This document shows positions 1 to 7,135 of a DNA stretch of 33,369 bases, piece by piece. The position numbers and the translations under genes were made by a program. Where the stretch lies: the NCBI GenBank assembly GCA_017615325.1, contig JAGAAI010000067.1:1-33369 (forward strand). Reading direction: 5' to 3'. Position 1 is the stretch's first letter, and every line of letters starts with the position of its first letter. A model generated the notes under the pieces. The model saw only the letters and a list, made by a program, of their open reading frames with translations. It did not search any database and had not been told where the DNA came from. The DNA comes from Clostridiales bacterium. Lineage in GTDB: Bacteria > Bacillota > Clostridia > Saccharofermentanales > Saccharofermentanaceae.

Positions 1-438
1 GGTCTCGTGAAGCACACCGCAAACCTCTCCCCTGACCGTAAATGATTCGCCATCAGGCGCTACGACTGCAATGGCGCAGCAGAACTTGGCAGTTCTTGCT
101 TCCTCGGGAACGTCCTTTAACATCTCGAATATCTTGGCAAATTTCTCTTCATAAGTTGAGTTCTCACCGCAGAATCTGGATGAATATATTCCGGGAGCCC
201 CGTCCAGTGCATCGATGCAAAGGCCTGAATCATCAGCCATAACATAGGAATCCTTACAGAGTTCATGCAAGGCCTTGGCCTTGATCATGGCATTGCCTTC
301 GAATGTATCGGCGTCTTCAACGATGTCGGGATGGTATCCCGCTTCCTTCATGGATACGGCATTAAAGCCGGTCCCTTCAAGGACTTCGTCTATCTCTCTG
401 ACTTTATCTTCATTGGAAGTAGCAATAATGAGTCTCAT
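1..438 (-). CDS. rdgB: RdgB/HAM1-family non-canonical purine NTP pyrophosphatase (partial, 3' end outside window)
   Basis: Hydrolyses dITP, dUTP-like and XTP nucleotides to monophosphates, keeping deaminated purines out of DNA and RNA (family knowledge). The reverse-strand translation starts MRLIIATSNEDKVREI, the family's N-terminal (A/T)-(S/T)-x-N-x-x-K phosphate-binding segment. It continues with an F-x-G-N-A motif (EGNAMIKAKAL) and the signature ADDSGLCIDALDGAPGIYSS, all standard for RdgB. 146 codons are visible of about 195-205 expected, so the C-terminal quarter is cut off by the window edge. The ATG at 438 lies one base after the stop of the citrate synthase gene (TGATATG), so the two are almost certainly cotranscribed and translationally coupled. 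There is no strong Shine-Dalgarno of its own. Confidence 0.93.
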   Translation of the reverse strand, partial: MRLIIATSNEDKVREIDEVLEGTGFNAVSMKEAGYHPDIVEDADTFEGNAMIKAKALHELCKDSYVMADDSGLCIDALDGAPGIYSSRFCGENSTYEEKFAKIFEMLKDVPEEARTAKFCCAIAVVAPDGESFTVRGEVCGVLHET

Positions 439-439
439 A

Positions 440-1807
440 TCAGTTATTCTGTTCATGACCTTCGGCGGGCGTATATGTACGTCTGTGATTAACACACTTA
501 TACGCAGGACGCATGATCCTTCCTCCTGATACCAGTTCTTCGATCCTGTGCGCGCTCCAGCCGGCGATCCTTCCGCAGGCGAAAAGCGGCGTATAGAGTT
601 CCTGAGGGATGCCTAACATCGAATAGACAAGGCCTGCGTAGAAATCAACGTTTGCGCATATGATCTTATCCGAGTTCTTGACCTCGTGGAAGACTTCGGG
701 AGCTATTCTCTCGACAAGGAGATATAGATCATAGAGATCCATATTGCCGCTCTCTTCAGCCAATTGCTTTGCATGCTTACGGATGATAACGGTCCTCGGG
801 TCAGAGAGCGTATATACTGCATGTCCGATACCGTAGATAAGACCTGATCTGTCGAAGGCCTCTTTCTTCATGACCTTGGTAAGATATGCCCTGATCTGAT
901 CCTCGTCCTTCCAGTTGGAGATGTTTTCGCGAAGATCACACATCATTGCATAAGCCTTGCCTGATGCACCGCCGTGCTGGGGACCCTTAAGGGAGCCGAT
1001 CGCAGCTGCCATAACGGCATAAGTGTCAGCACCTGTTGAGGATACTGCATGAGTTACGAAAGTGGAGTTGTTGCCGCCGCCGTGTTCAGCGTGGAGAACG
1101 AGCATGAGGTCTAAGATCCTGGCTTCAAGCTCGGTGAACTTGCCGTCGGGTCTTATGAGGTGCAGTATGTTCTGTGCAGCATTATATTCAGGCACGGGAT
1201 TATGCAGGAAGAGGCCCCTGTGCTCAACATAGTGTCTTCTGGCCATATAGCCGTAAGATATGAGCACCGGGAATCTTGCGATAAGTTCCACGCACTGGCG
1301 TACGACATTGTTAAGATCCAGGGAATCCGGATTGTCATCGTAAGAATACATTGCCAATACAGACCTGGCGAGCTTGTTCATGACGTCAGGGCTCGGAGCC
1401 TTCAATATCATGTCCTCGGTAAAGTTATCGGGAAGAGGTCTGGATTGGGACAGGAGCCTGCCGAATTCGAGGCTCTCCTCAACCGTGGGAAGATCGCCGG
1501 TCAGAAGAAGATATACGATATCTTCAAAACCGAATTTGCACTCAGGATAGAAACCGTTGACAAGATCCGAGATCTCATAACCTCTGTAGAAGAGCTTGCC
1601 TTCAACAGGGATACGGTCAGCATCGTCAACGATATAGCTCATGACCTCGCCGACCTGGGTAAGGCCGACAAGAACGCCGGTACCGTCGTTGTTACGGAGA
1701 CCGCGCTTAACGTTGTACTTGGAATAGAGTTCCTTGTCGATATGGTCCATGTTGCAGGACAGATCGGCAAGCTTTCCTATCATCTGTTCTTTCGTATAAT
1801 TGTCCAT
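440..1807 (-). CDS. gltA: Citrate synthase
   Basis: Condenses oxaloacetate and acetyl-CoA to citrate, the entry to the (usually incomplete) TCA branch that feeds 2-oxoglutarate and glutamate synthesis in anaerobes. The 455-residue product carries the family's catalytic triad in canonical contexts: His278 in GPQHGG, His329 in YGIGHAVY and Asp388 in NVDFYAGLVY. It also has the HAEHGGGNNSTF segment around residues 239-250. Length is typical of the clostridial citrate synthases that carry a short N-terminal extension. The ATG at 1807 is preceded by AAGGAG and by a good promoter at 1850-1878. rdgB follows after a single base. A 2-methylcitrate synthase role cannot be excluded from sequence alone, but no prp genes are nearby. 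Confidence 0.95.
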   Translation of the reverse strand: MDNYTKEQMIGKLADLSCNMDHIDKELYSKYNVKRGLRNNDGTGVLVGLTQVGEVMSYIVDDADRIPVEGKLFYRGYEISDLVNGFYPECKFGFEDIVYLLLTGDLPTVEESLEFGRLLSQSRPLPDNFTEDMILKAPSPDVMNKLARSVLAMYSYDDNPDSLDLNNVVRQCVELIARFPVLISYGYMARRHYVEHRGLFLHNPVPEYNAAQNILHLIRPDGKFTELEARILDLMLVLHAEHGGGNNSTFVTHAVSSTGADTYAVMAAAIGSLKGPQHGGASGKAYAMMCDLRENISNWKDEDQIRAYLTKVMKKEAFDRSGLIYGIGHAVYTLSDPRTVIIRKHAKQLAEESGNMDLYDLYLLVERIAPEVFHEVKNSDKIICANVDFYAGLVYSMLGIPQELYTPLFACGRIAGWSAHRIEELVSGGRIMRPAYKCVNHRRTYTPAEGHEQNN

Positions 1808-1849
1808 TTTCAGCAGTAACAGAATGACTCCTTATTATTTTTCCGCAAT

Positions 1850-1878
1850 ATTATAATAATTATCAGCAGGATTTTCAA
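1850..1878 (-). promoter_or_regulatory. Sigma-A-type promoter of citrate synthase-rdgB
   Basis: On the minus strand TTGAAA (1878-1873) and TATAAT (1855-1850) are separated by exactly 17 bp, a near-consensus housekeeping promoter. It lies about 40 bp upstream of the citrate synthase start. Three GTGCA boxes lie just upstream of the -35 element. Confidence 0.8.
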
Positions 1879-1907
1879 TCGACAAGGGCACCACAATAAG
1901 ATATAGA

Positions 1908-1949
1908 TTGCACACTAAAATGCACACTATTATCGAAAAAATGTGCAAT
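1908..1949. promoter_or_regulatory. Cluster of three TGCACA/TGTGCA boxes upstream of the citrate synthase promoter
   Basis: The plus strand shows TTGCACAC at 1908-1915, TGCACAC at 1921-1927 and the inverted copy TGTGCAAT at 1942-1949. The two direct copies are 12 bp apart, about one helical turn. The outermost copies form an inverted repeat ATTGCACA...TGTGCAAT. The cluster sits 30-75 bp upstream of the -35 box and downstream of the EAL gene stop, so an activator/repressor site for citrate synthase is the simplest reading. A weak hairpin at the end of the EAL transcript is an alternative. Confidence 0.45.
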
Positions 1950-1966
1950 ATCGTTTGCAGCAGAGG

Positions 1967-4114
1967 TCAGGAGTTCTTCTCCATCTTCTGCTCGTATTCA
2001 TTGCCCGGCAGAGGCTTGGAATAGTAATATCCCTGGATCATGTCACAGCCTTTTGCGGCAAGGAATTCAACCTGTTCCCGGGCTTCAACGCCTTCAGCGA
2101 CAGTCTTCATATTGAGGCTCTTGGCAAGTCTTATCGTTTCTGACACGACGATACCGCTCCTGTCATCCGAGATGTCTCCCGAGAAGAAGCCCGCATCGAG
2201 CTTTAACACGTCAAGAGGGATGTCCTTAAGGGAATTCAAAGACGAGTAACCTGAGCCAAAGTCATCCATTGAGACGATAAATCCGTACTCCTTCAATCTG
2301 TTGATAATGTCGATCAAAGCATTCTTATCATCGAAAAAAGCACTTTCCGTAAGTTCTATCTCGATCAAATGACGGGGTGCCCCGGCCTTATCCACGATGT
2401 CACGGATCTGCTCGGCGAGGTCGTTTTCGATAAAATGGGCGCGCGACACGTTAACGGACACAGGCACGCATTCATAACCCATGTCGAGCCACTTCTTCTG
2501 GTCTGACGCAACATGGCTTAACATATAGTGGTCGATCTCGGTGATAAATCCGCTCTTCTCAAACTGGGGGATAAACCTTCCGGGAGAAACAAAGCCCAAA
2601 GACGGTGAATCCCAGCGTATCAAAGCTTCCGCACCGGTAAGCTTATCGGTGTTGGGATCATATTTGGGCTGATAATAAACCACAAATTCCTCATTCTCGA
2701 CTGCCCTGTTCTGGTTTTCCAGGATCTTGTCTTCCCACTGCTGCTCTTCGATCAGCTTATCGTCGAAGAAATTGATCTTCGTATCGTCCTTATCGTCAAG
2801 CGAGATCCTTGCCGTGCAGGCATTGTTATATTCGATCTCAAGATCAAAATCCTTACGGCGGGGATCTTCCGGTGTTTCTTGAGCCGAAGGAATGACCTTG
2901 ATGCCCACATGGAAGATAAACGAGTGATCGGGGTCGATGTCATCCATCTGTTTTAAGATCTTTCTGATCCTCTCTTCTGTATCTTCCTGACTGTTATAGT
3001 TCACAAGGAGAGCAAATTCGGCTATGGTCATATGGGCAGCTATCTCGCCTCTGACCATATTGGATCTCAAGATCTTATGCATCTTAGTAAGTACATCCTC
3101 TCCCTCCTTCATGGAATGGCAGAGACAGAAATTGTTATACTTCATGAACTCGATACTGACGACAGCATAGGTCTTATTGAGGTTCCTTCTCTTTCTTACG
3201 AGTTTCTCACCGTTGTAAAGGAACATGTTGCGGTTCGGAAGACGCGTGATGGTATCAGTAAAATAAAGATTGAGGTTTATCCTCTGATTCACAAGTGTAA
3301 CGATAATGGTAATGATGAAGACCAGGAAGAGAAGATAGAAGATCAGGTAGAAAGAAAGGATTATCCCGATATATACAGCCAGGTCGTATGTATTTATCTC
3401 AACAGGGCATCTTACAACTACTATATCCCCGCTTTCGGCCTCACAGCCGAGCCAGAGCGGCAGTGTGAACTTTTTGCTGATGATCTTGGTCATCTCCAGG
3501 ATCTTCTCAGTATCAACATCACTCTCATCATCCGGATCTGCCGTTGAATCAACAGTGACCTGATAGAGTTCGACTCCTTGGTCATTTTCAGACTGCTCTG
3601 AAACCACAGAATGAGCTTTCTCAAGATCCTCTTCGTTAAGAGAATGAACGAGATAACTGATAACAGACTGCAGATCCCCCGTTGTAGTGATGCGATGGTC
3701 CTCATTAACGGTCATGATCTTGTTGTCATCGGATCTATATAGACGGATGTTTGAATCGATTCCCTCGAGATTGAAATACGATTCATATTCACCAAGGCCA
3801 TCGTAATTCGATCCAAACTTCACTTTGCCGTCTTTGTCCAAGACTGCAAACGATTCAAAAGAACCTGAGATCAGATCCTTAACAGCTCCTTCATCCGTTC
3901 CAAGCTTTCTAAGACCGGAATAGACTCCTGTCATCTTCTCGACCTTGGAGTACTCTTTTGCGATCTTGGAATTGACGACATACTCGTCGGTAAACATCAT
4001 CATCAGCATGGAAACGCCGATTCCCAGCAATGATATGACTATATATGCCAGGATAAATATCCATACATTGGTCCGCTTCATCCTGCGGATCCTTTTCTCT
4101 CTGTTCTTGATCAT
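1967..4114 (-). CDS. Membrane-anchored GGDEF(degenerate)-EAL protein, probable c-di-GMP phosphodiesterase
   Basis: 715 residues. Layout: TM1 about 17-41, a predicted extracytoplasmic sensor about 42-243, TM2 about 245-276, a GGDEF-like domain about 285-450 and an EAL domain about 465-705. The GGDEF signature position reads MTIAEF, so cyclase activity is unlikely although the DTITRLPNRNMF entry segment is kept. The EAL domain keeps the expected catalytic set: Glu496 (EAL), Asn555 (SVNVS), Glu587/Glu590 (ELTES), Asp617-Asp618 (DDFGSGYSSL), Lys638, Glu674 (AEGVE) and Gln694. It is therefore probably an active c-di-GMP hydrolase, with the degenerate domain perhaps a GTP-sensing regulator. It is the last gene after infC-rpmI-rplT-methyltransferase, 15 bp from its upstream neighbour, with AAGGGA before the ATG. 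Confidence 0.9.
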   Translation of the reverse strand: MIKNREKRIRRMKRTNVWIFILAYIVISLLGIGVSMLMMMFTDEYVVNSKIAKEYSKVEKMTGVYSGLRKLGTDEGAVKDLISGSFESFAVLDKDGKVKFGSNYDGLGEYESYFNLEGIDSNIRLYRSDDNKIMTVNEDHRITTTGDLQSVISYLVHSLNEEDLEKAHSVVSEQSENDQGVELYQVTVDSTADPDDESDVDTEKILEMTKIISKKFTLPLWLGCEAESGDIVVVRCPVEINTYDLAVYIGIILSFYLIFYLLFLVFIITIIVTLVNQRINLNLYFTDTITRLPNRNMFLYNGEKLVRKRRNLNKTYAVVSIEFMKYNNFCLCHSMKEGEDVLTKMHKILRSNMVRGEIAAHMTIAEFALLVNYNSQEDTEERIRKILKQMDDIDPDHSFIFHVGIKVIPSAQETPEDPRRKDFDLEIEYNNACTARISLDDKDDTKINFFDDKLIEEQQWEDKILENQNRAVENEEFVVYYQPKYDPNTDKLTGAEALIRWDSPSLGFVSPGRFIPQFEKSGFITEIDHYMLSHVASDQKKWLDMGYECVPVSVNVSRAHFIENDLAEQIRDIVDKAGAPRHLIEIELTESAFFDDKNALIDIINRLKEYGFIVSMDDFGSGYSSLNSLKDIPLDVLKLDAGFFSGDISDDRSGIVVSETIRLAKSLNMKTVAEGVEAREQVEFLAAKGCDMIQGYYYSKPLPGNEYEQKMEKNS

Positions 4115-4129
4115 ATTCCCTTAAATCCC

Positions 4130-4942
4130 TTATCTCTTATTTGCGAAAACATATCCCATTATCGATGCGGCAGCCGCAGCATTGAGCGATTCAGCCTTGC
4201 CGGGCATCGGTATCTTAAGGAGACGATCGCACCTTAAAGCTGTGTCTTGGGTAAGACCATTCCCTTCGTTGCCGATAAGATATGCCGCCGGAAGTTCCAG
4301 TTCTTCCTCATTTAATTCTACACCATTAAGGTGCATGGCATAGCTCTTGATCCCGTGCTCGCTAAAATACAGGAAAAGATCATCTGTATTGCTGCATCTT
4401 ACGATCGGGATGTGCCAGACCGAGCCCATGGAAGCCCTTAGGACCTTGTCGGAGAAAGGATCACAGGTCCCGGGCAGCAAAATAACTGCAGAAAATGCGA
4501 AAGCATCCGCTGTCCTGATCATGGTCCCAAGGTTCCCGGGATCCTGAACGGCTTCTGCGACCATATAGATATCCTTGCCTGAACCGTCCACTGGCAGTTC
4601 AAGTCTTTCCTGACAGTAAATATCAGGCTCTGATACGACCATAGCGACACCCTGCGGATTGACCGTGGATGATACTTTTCGAAAGATATCATCAGTAACA
4701 AGCAGGTATTCACAACTGTCATTAAGACATTCAAAGAGCCCGTACCACTTGGATACGAGCTCTTTCCTGTCTTCAGTATATATTAACTTATCAACGGCAA
4801 CACCTGACTCAAGTGCATCTTCACAGAGTCTTGTGCCTTCGATGAAAACCTTGTTGCCGCGTTCTTTATGAAGCCGGACCAATTCCTTGACCCGGGGATT
4901 GTCTTTTCCCGATAAGGATATGTATCCGATATCCGGCGTCAT
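4130..4942 (-). CDS. SpoU/TrmH-family RNA 2'-O-methyltransferase
   Basis: 270 residues. The N-terminal substrate-binding part begins SGKDNPRVKELVRLHKERG and includes FIEGTRLCEDAL. The C-terminal SPOUT knot shows the three family motifs: motif 1 around QDPGNLGTMIRTADAF, motif 2 LIGNEGNGL and motif 3 IPMPGKAESLNAAAAASI, with the catalytic Arg expected in motif 1. The family transfers a methyl group from SAM to a ribose 2'-OH of rRNA or tRNA. Homologues at this position, directly after rplT, are common in Clostridia and usually annotated as 23S rRNA methyltransferases (inference). The exact target nucleotide cannot be told. It starts 8 bp after the rplT stop with a poor Shine-Dalgarno, suggesting coupling. 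Confidence 0.92.
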   Translation of the reverse strand: MTPDIGYISLSGKDNPRVKELVRLHKERGNKVFIEGTRLCEDALESGVAVDKLIYTEDRKELVSKWYGLFECLNDSCEYLLVTDDIFRKVSSTVNPQGVAMVVSEPDIYCQERLELPVDGSGKDIYMVAEAVQDPGNLGTMIRTADAFAFSAVILLPGTCDPFSDKVLRASMGSVWHIPIVRCSNTDDLFLYFSEHGIKSYAMHLNGVELNEEELELPAAYLIGNEGNGLTQDTALRCDRLLKIPMPGKAESLNAAAAASIMGYVFANKR

Positions 4943-4950
4943 AGAAGATA

Positions 4951-5307
4951 TCAGCCGATAGCTGCCTTTGCCTTCTCGCAGAGAGATGCAAAACCTGCTG
5001 CATCCGTGATAGCGATATCAGAAAGAACCTTACGGTCGAGATCGATGCCGGCCTTCTTAAGGCCATCCATGAATCTGCTGTAAGACATACCGTTCAGGCG
5101 GCATGCTGCGTTGATCCTTGTGATCCACAGTCTTCTGAACTCTCTCTTCTTATTTCTTCTGTCACGGTAAGCATAGTTGCCGGACTTCAGGACTGCCTGG
5201 TTTGCAACCTTGAAGAGCTTGGACTTATGACCCCAATAACCCTTAGCCTGCTTTAAGATCTTATGGTGACGCGCTCTTGTACGCATTCCTCTTTTAACTC
5301 TGGACAT
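4951..5307 (-). CDS. rplT: 50S ribosomal protein L20
   Basis: 118 residues, the usual L20 length. The start [20 protein letters not shown] and the later block [24 protein letters not shown] are diagnostic of L20. It binds 23S rRNA early in 50S assembly and in Firmicutes also represses its own operon through the infC leader. It is third in infC-rpmI-rplT, 38 bp after rpmI, with a GGAGG ribosome binding site. Confidence 0.98.
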   Translation of the reverse strand: MSRVKRGMRTRARHHKILKQAKGYWGHKSKLFKVANQAVLKSGNYAYRDRRNKKREFRRLWITRINAACRLNGMSYSRFMDGLKKAGIDLDRKVLSDIAITDAAGFASLCEKAKAAIG

Positions 5308-5345
5308 TTTATATTACCTCCGTAATCTTTCTTTCTCTTGACCTG

Positions 5346-5543
5346 TTATGCGTAAGGCATCATCTTCTTGACGATCTTCGCATTGGGTTCAGCACAAACC
5401 TGATTGTGACGGAGATGTCTCATTCTCTTTGTAGGCCTCTTGCTCAAGATGTGGCTTCTGAAAGACTGCTTGTGCAGTACCTTACCGGAGCTCGTAACCT
5501 TGAATCTCTTCTTGGATGAACTGTGTGTTTTCTGCTTAGGCAT
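5346..5543 (-). CDS. rpmI: 50S ribosomal protein L35
   Basis: 65 residues, highly basic. It starts MPKQKTHSSSKKRFKVTSSGK and contains SHILSKRPTKRMRHLR, the L35 signature. It lies between infC and rplT in the conserved order, with an AGGAGG-type ribosome binding site just upstream. Confidence 0.98.
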   Translation of the reverse strand: MPKQKTHSSSKKRFKVTSSGKVLHKQSFRSHILSKRPTKRMRHLRHNQVCAEPNAKIVKKMMPYA

Positions 5544-5563
5544 TTTTATTTCCTCCTGCTTTA

Positions 5564-6088
5564 TTATTTCTTCTTCAAAGGAGAGATGTACATTACCATG
5601 TTGCGTCCCTCTATCTTAGGCTGTTTGTCGATCTGACCGAATTCGGACACACCCTCTGCGAACTTCTCCATGACCTCGTAACCCTTGTTCTGGAAGGCCA
5701 TCTCGCGTCCGCGGAACCTGATGTTGACCTTAACGCGGTCCCCGTTGCCAAGGAACTTTATAACAGCCTTACGCTTAACTTCGATATCGTGTGTATCTGT
5801 CGTAAGCTTCAAGCCGACTTCCTTAACCTCGGTCTGCTTCTGCTTCTTCTTCTGTTCTTTGTCCTTCTTGTTCTGTTCGAACAGGAATTTACCATAGTCC
5901 TGGATCCTGCAGACAGGATTATCCGGGTTGGCGGATATAAGTACCAGATCCAATTCAGCCTCTTCAGCCTTGGCTCTTGCCTCTTCAATCGTTACTACGC
6001 CGACCATCTGGCCCTCGGCATCGATCAATCTGACTTTCTCGAACGTGATGTCATCATTGATCATCTGGTTCCCGGCAGTCTTTGCTAT
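5564..6088 (-). CDS. infC: Translation initiation factor IF-3, probably starting at an AUA codon
   Basis: IF-3 binds the 30S subunit, blocks premature 50S joining and proofreads start codons. The product matches from MINDDITFEKVRLIDAEGQMVGVV to the C-terminal end NMVMYISPLKKK, including the linker with many Lys residues and the block RGREMAFQNKGYEVM. I place the start at ATA (6088-6086), giving 174 residues, the normal IF-3 length. It has GGAGGTG at 6101-6095 with 6 bases of spacing, an ideal arrangement. The next in-frame ATG, 8 codons downstream (MINDD), has no such site. The upstream ATGs near 6151 and 6142 sit inside the terminator hairpin and are not credible. A non-AUG start in infC is a known basis for autoregulation because IF-3 itself rejects such codons; AUU is the usual one, so AUA here is noteworthy. 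Confidence 0.93.
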   Translation of the reverse strand: MAKTAGNQMINDDITFEKVRLIDAEGQMVGVVTIEEARAKAEEAELDLVLISANPDNPVCRIQDYGKFLFEQNKKDKEQKKKQKQTEVKEVGLKLTTDTHDIEVKRKAVIKFLGNGDRVKVNIRFRGREMAFQNKGYEVMEKFAEGVSEFGQIDKQPKIEGRNMVMYISPLKKK

Positions 6089-6104
6089 GGTAAACACCTC
6101 CAAT

Positions 6105-6252
6105 CGTAATAAAAAAGAACGGACTGACATCCGTTCTTTCATAACAGCCACCTTACAGTAGAAACCCCCTGCTGTAAGTTATTAAATATACTGTTAACCT
6201 CTTCACAGCCTATTGGCGCTTAAGGTGAGAACCGATGTCCTTCTTTGTCAAC
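6105..6252 (-). ncRNA. L20-type leader of the infC-rpmI-rplT operon (transcription attenuator)
   Basis: The leader from about 6252 down to the infC Shine-Dalgarno has the parts of the known L20 leader (Firmicute infC operon attenuation). A hairpin CTTACAG/CTGTAAG lies at 6178-6152. A 12-nt segment GACATCGGTTCT at 6239-6228 can pair, 11 of 12 positions, with AGAACGGATGTC at 6137-6126. That second segment is also the 5' arm of the intrinsic terminator. The two pairings are mutually exclusive, which is the hallmark of a terminator/antiterminator switch. Rfam family membership would need a covariance-model search. Confidence 0.8.
6108..6139 (-). terminator. Leader terminator of the infC operon
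   Basis: Minus strand: a 10-bp stem AAAGAACGGA/TCCGTTCTTT (6139-6130 with 6123-6114), a 6-nt loop and a run of T residues down to 6108, ending just before the infC ribosome binding site. It overlaps the antiterminator pairing segment described for the leader. Confidence 0.88.
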
Positions 6253-6258
6253 CATTGA

Positions 6259-6287
6259 ATGATACTAGTAGCTAATGTATTTGTCAA
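6259..6287 (-). promoter_or_regulatory. Promoter of the infC operon
   Basis: Consensus -35 TTGACA (6287-6282), 17-bp spacer and -10 TATCAT (6264-6259). Predicted transcription start is near 6252, which gives a roughly 150-nt structured leader before infC. Confidence 0.85.
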
Positions 6288-6456
6288 GAGCAATGTAAAT
6301 ATTTAATCCTATGGCTATCCTAAGCCGCGCGCACAAGCATTTTGCAAAGAGATGGAAAACATTTGATTTACCCAAAACACTTGCCAAAATACATTCCTAT
6401 TAACAACAAAAATGAAATAACGACGTCTAAAACGATAATTGATATCATAACCGGTC
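6288..6456. other. Non-coding A+T-rich spacer between the small membrane protein gene and the infC promoter
   Basis: I see no supported gene, strong terminator or repeat here. A 69-codon minus-strand frame (6524-6315) overlaps the end of the upstream gene and looks like a chance frame. A short GGCT/AGCC stem near 6313-6326 is too weak to call as a terminator. Confidence 0.5.
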
Positions 6457-7026
6457 TTAAACTTTTTTATTATTTGTTTTATATTTAAAACATTTGAAGT
6501 AAGCAAAAGACAATCCCATTGCAATAACTACTGAGATAGAAACAACAATAATTCTAATCATTCGAATCGTCGTGAAATATCTTTCACGAGATAGTTTATA
6601 TTCTGAAAGAACAGTTTGAGGATATTCTATTTTGCTAATATCAAATACTGGTCTGATGTCTAATATGCCTTCCTTTAAAACCAAAACTGACGAATCCATT
6701 TTACGATCAAATGAGATCGCTGCACTAATTGTTTTCCCATCTTTCACTTTGAAATGAACATTTATGTAATCATATCCAATAGTGTCCCCGTGACTGTCAA
6801 TAACATCAACTATTCTTCCGCTCATACCTTTCGATAATTTAATTGGCTCACCATACAAATCAACAATAGTTTGATCGTCGAAAATCAAATCTTCAGCCAT
6901 CGTTATTTCCATATCAAAAGATTTAAAAACAAACAAACGACAATAATCGGAAATAACAAATCCCAATAATACAATGAGTGTATTGGTTACTATTATTCCT
7001 ATGAAAACCTTTTTCCCAATATGCAT
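6457..7026 (-). CDS. Hypothetical membrane protein, two transmembrane segments
   Basis: I do not recognise this family. The 189-residue product from ATG 7026 has an N-terminal hydrophobic segment (about residues 6-26, VFIGIIVTNTLIVLLGFVIS). A roughly 125-residue polar, mostly beta-like extracytoplasmic region follows, including VDVIDSHGDTIGYDYINVHF. A second transmembrane segment lies about 155-178 and the tail is short and Lys-rich. A TTG at 7035 in the same frame would add three residues. No good Shine-Dalgarno decides between them. AAAGGAAATGACAG at about 7062-7049 precedes a seven-codon mini-frame rather than this start. The gene is visibly richer in A/T-ending codons than its neighbours, and the flanks are also A+T-rich, suggesting recent acquisition. 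A -10-like TATAAT lies at 7091-7086. Confidence 0.6.
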   Translation of the reverse strand: MHIGKKVFIGIIVTNTLIVLLGFVISDYCRLFVFKSFDMEITMAEDLIFDDQTIVDLYGEPIKLSKGMSGRIVDVIDSHGDTIGYDYINVHFKVKDGKTISAAISFDRKMDSSVLVLKEGILDIRPVFDISKIEYPQTVLSEYKLSRERYFTTIRMIRIIVVSISVVIAMGLSFAYFKCFKYKTNNKKV

Positions 7027-7135
7027 TTTTCTCAAACAATTATTCAGTCGGATAATCTGTCATTTCCTTTCTAGATGCATATGGCATTATAAACGACTAT
7101 ACATTTTTCGCCGCAGTCCAGTATAGCACTGTTAA

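Noticed and set aside
5789..6109. Plus-strand frames opposite infC and other long genes, such as 1160-1819, 8463-8993 and 22286-22729
   Set aside because: They mirror coding regions on the minus strand, have no family motifs or ribosome binding sites, and arise from codon bias of the real genes.
6089..6151. N-terminal extension of IF-3 from ATG 6151 or 6142
   Set aside because: These ATGs lie in the leader terminator hairpin, lack a ribosome binding site, and would add about 20 residues not found in IF-3. The ATA at 6088 has an ideal Shine-Dalgarno.
6315..6524. 69-codon minus-strand frame downstream of the small membrane protein
   Set aside because: It overlaps the real gene's end, has no ribosome binding site or recognisable motif, and lies in A+T-rich spacer.
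7048..7053. Seven-codon frame MTDYPTE before the small membrane protein as a leader peptide
   Set aside because: The AAAGGA is too close to its ATG and there is no attenuator structure; too short to support.
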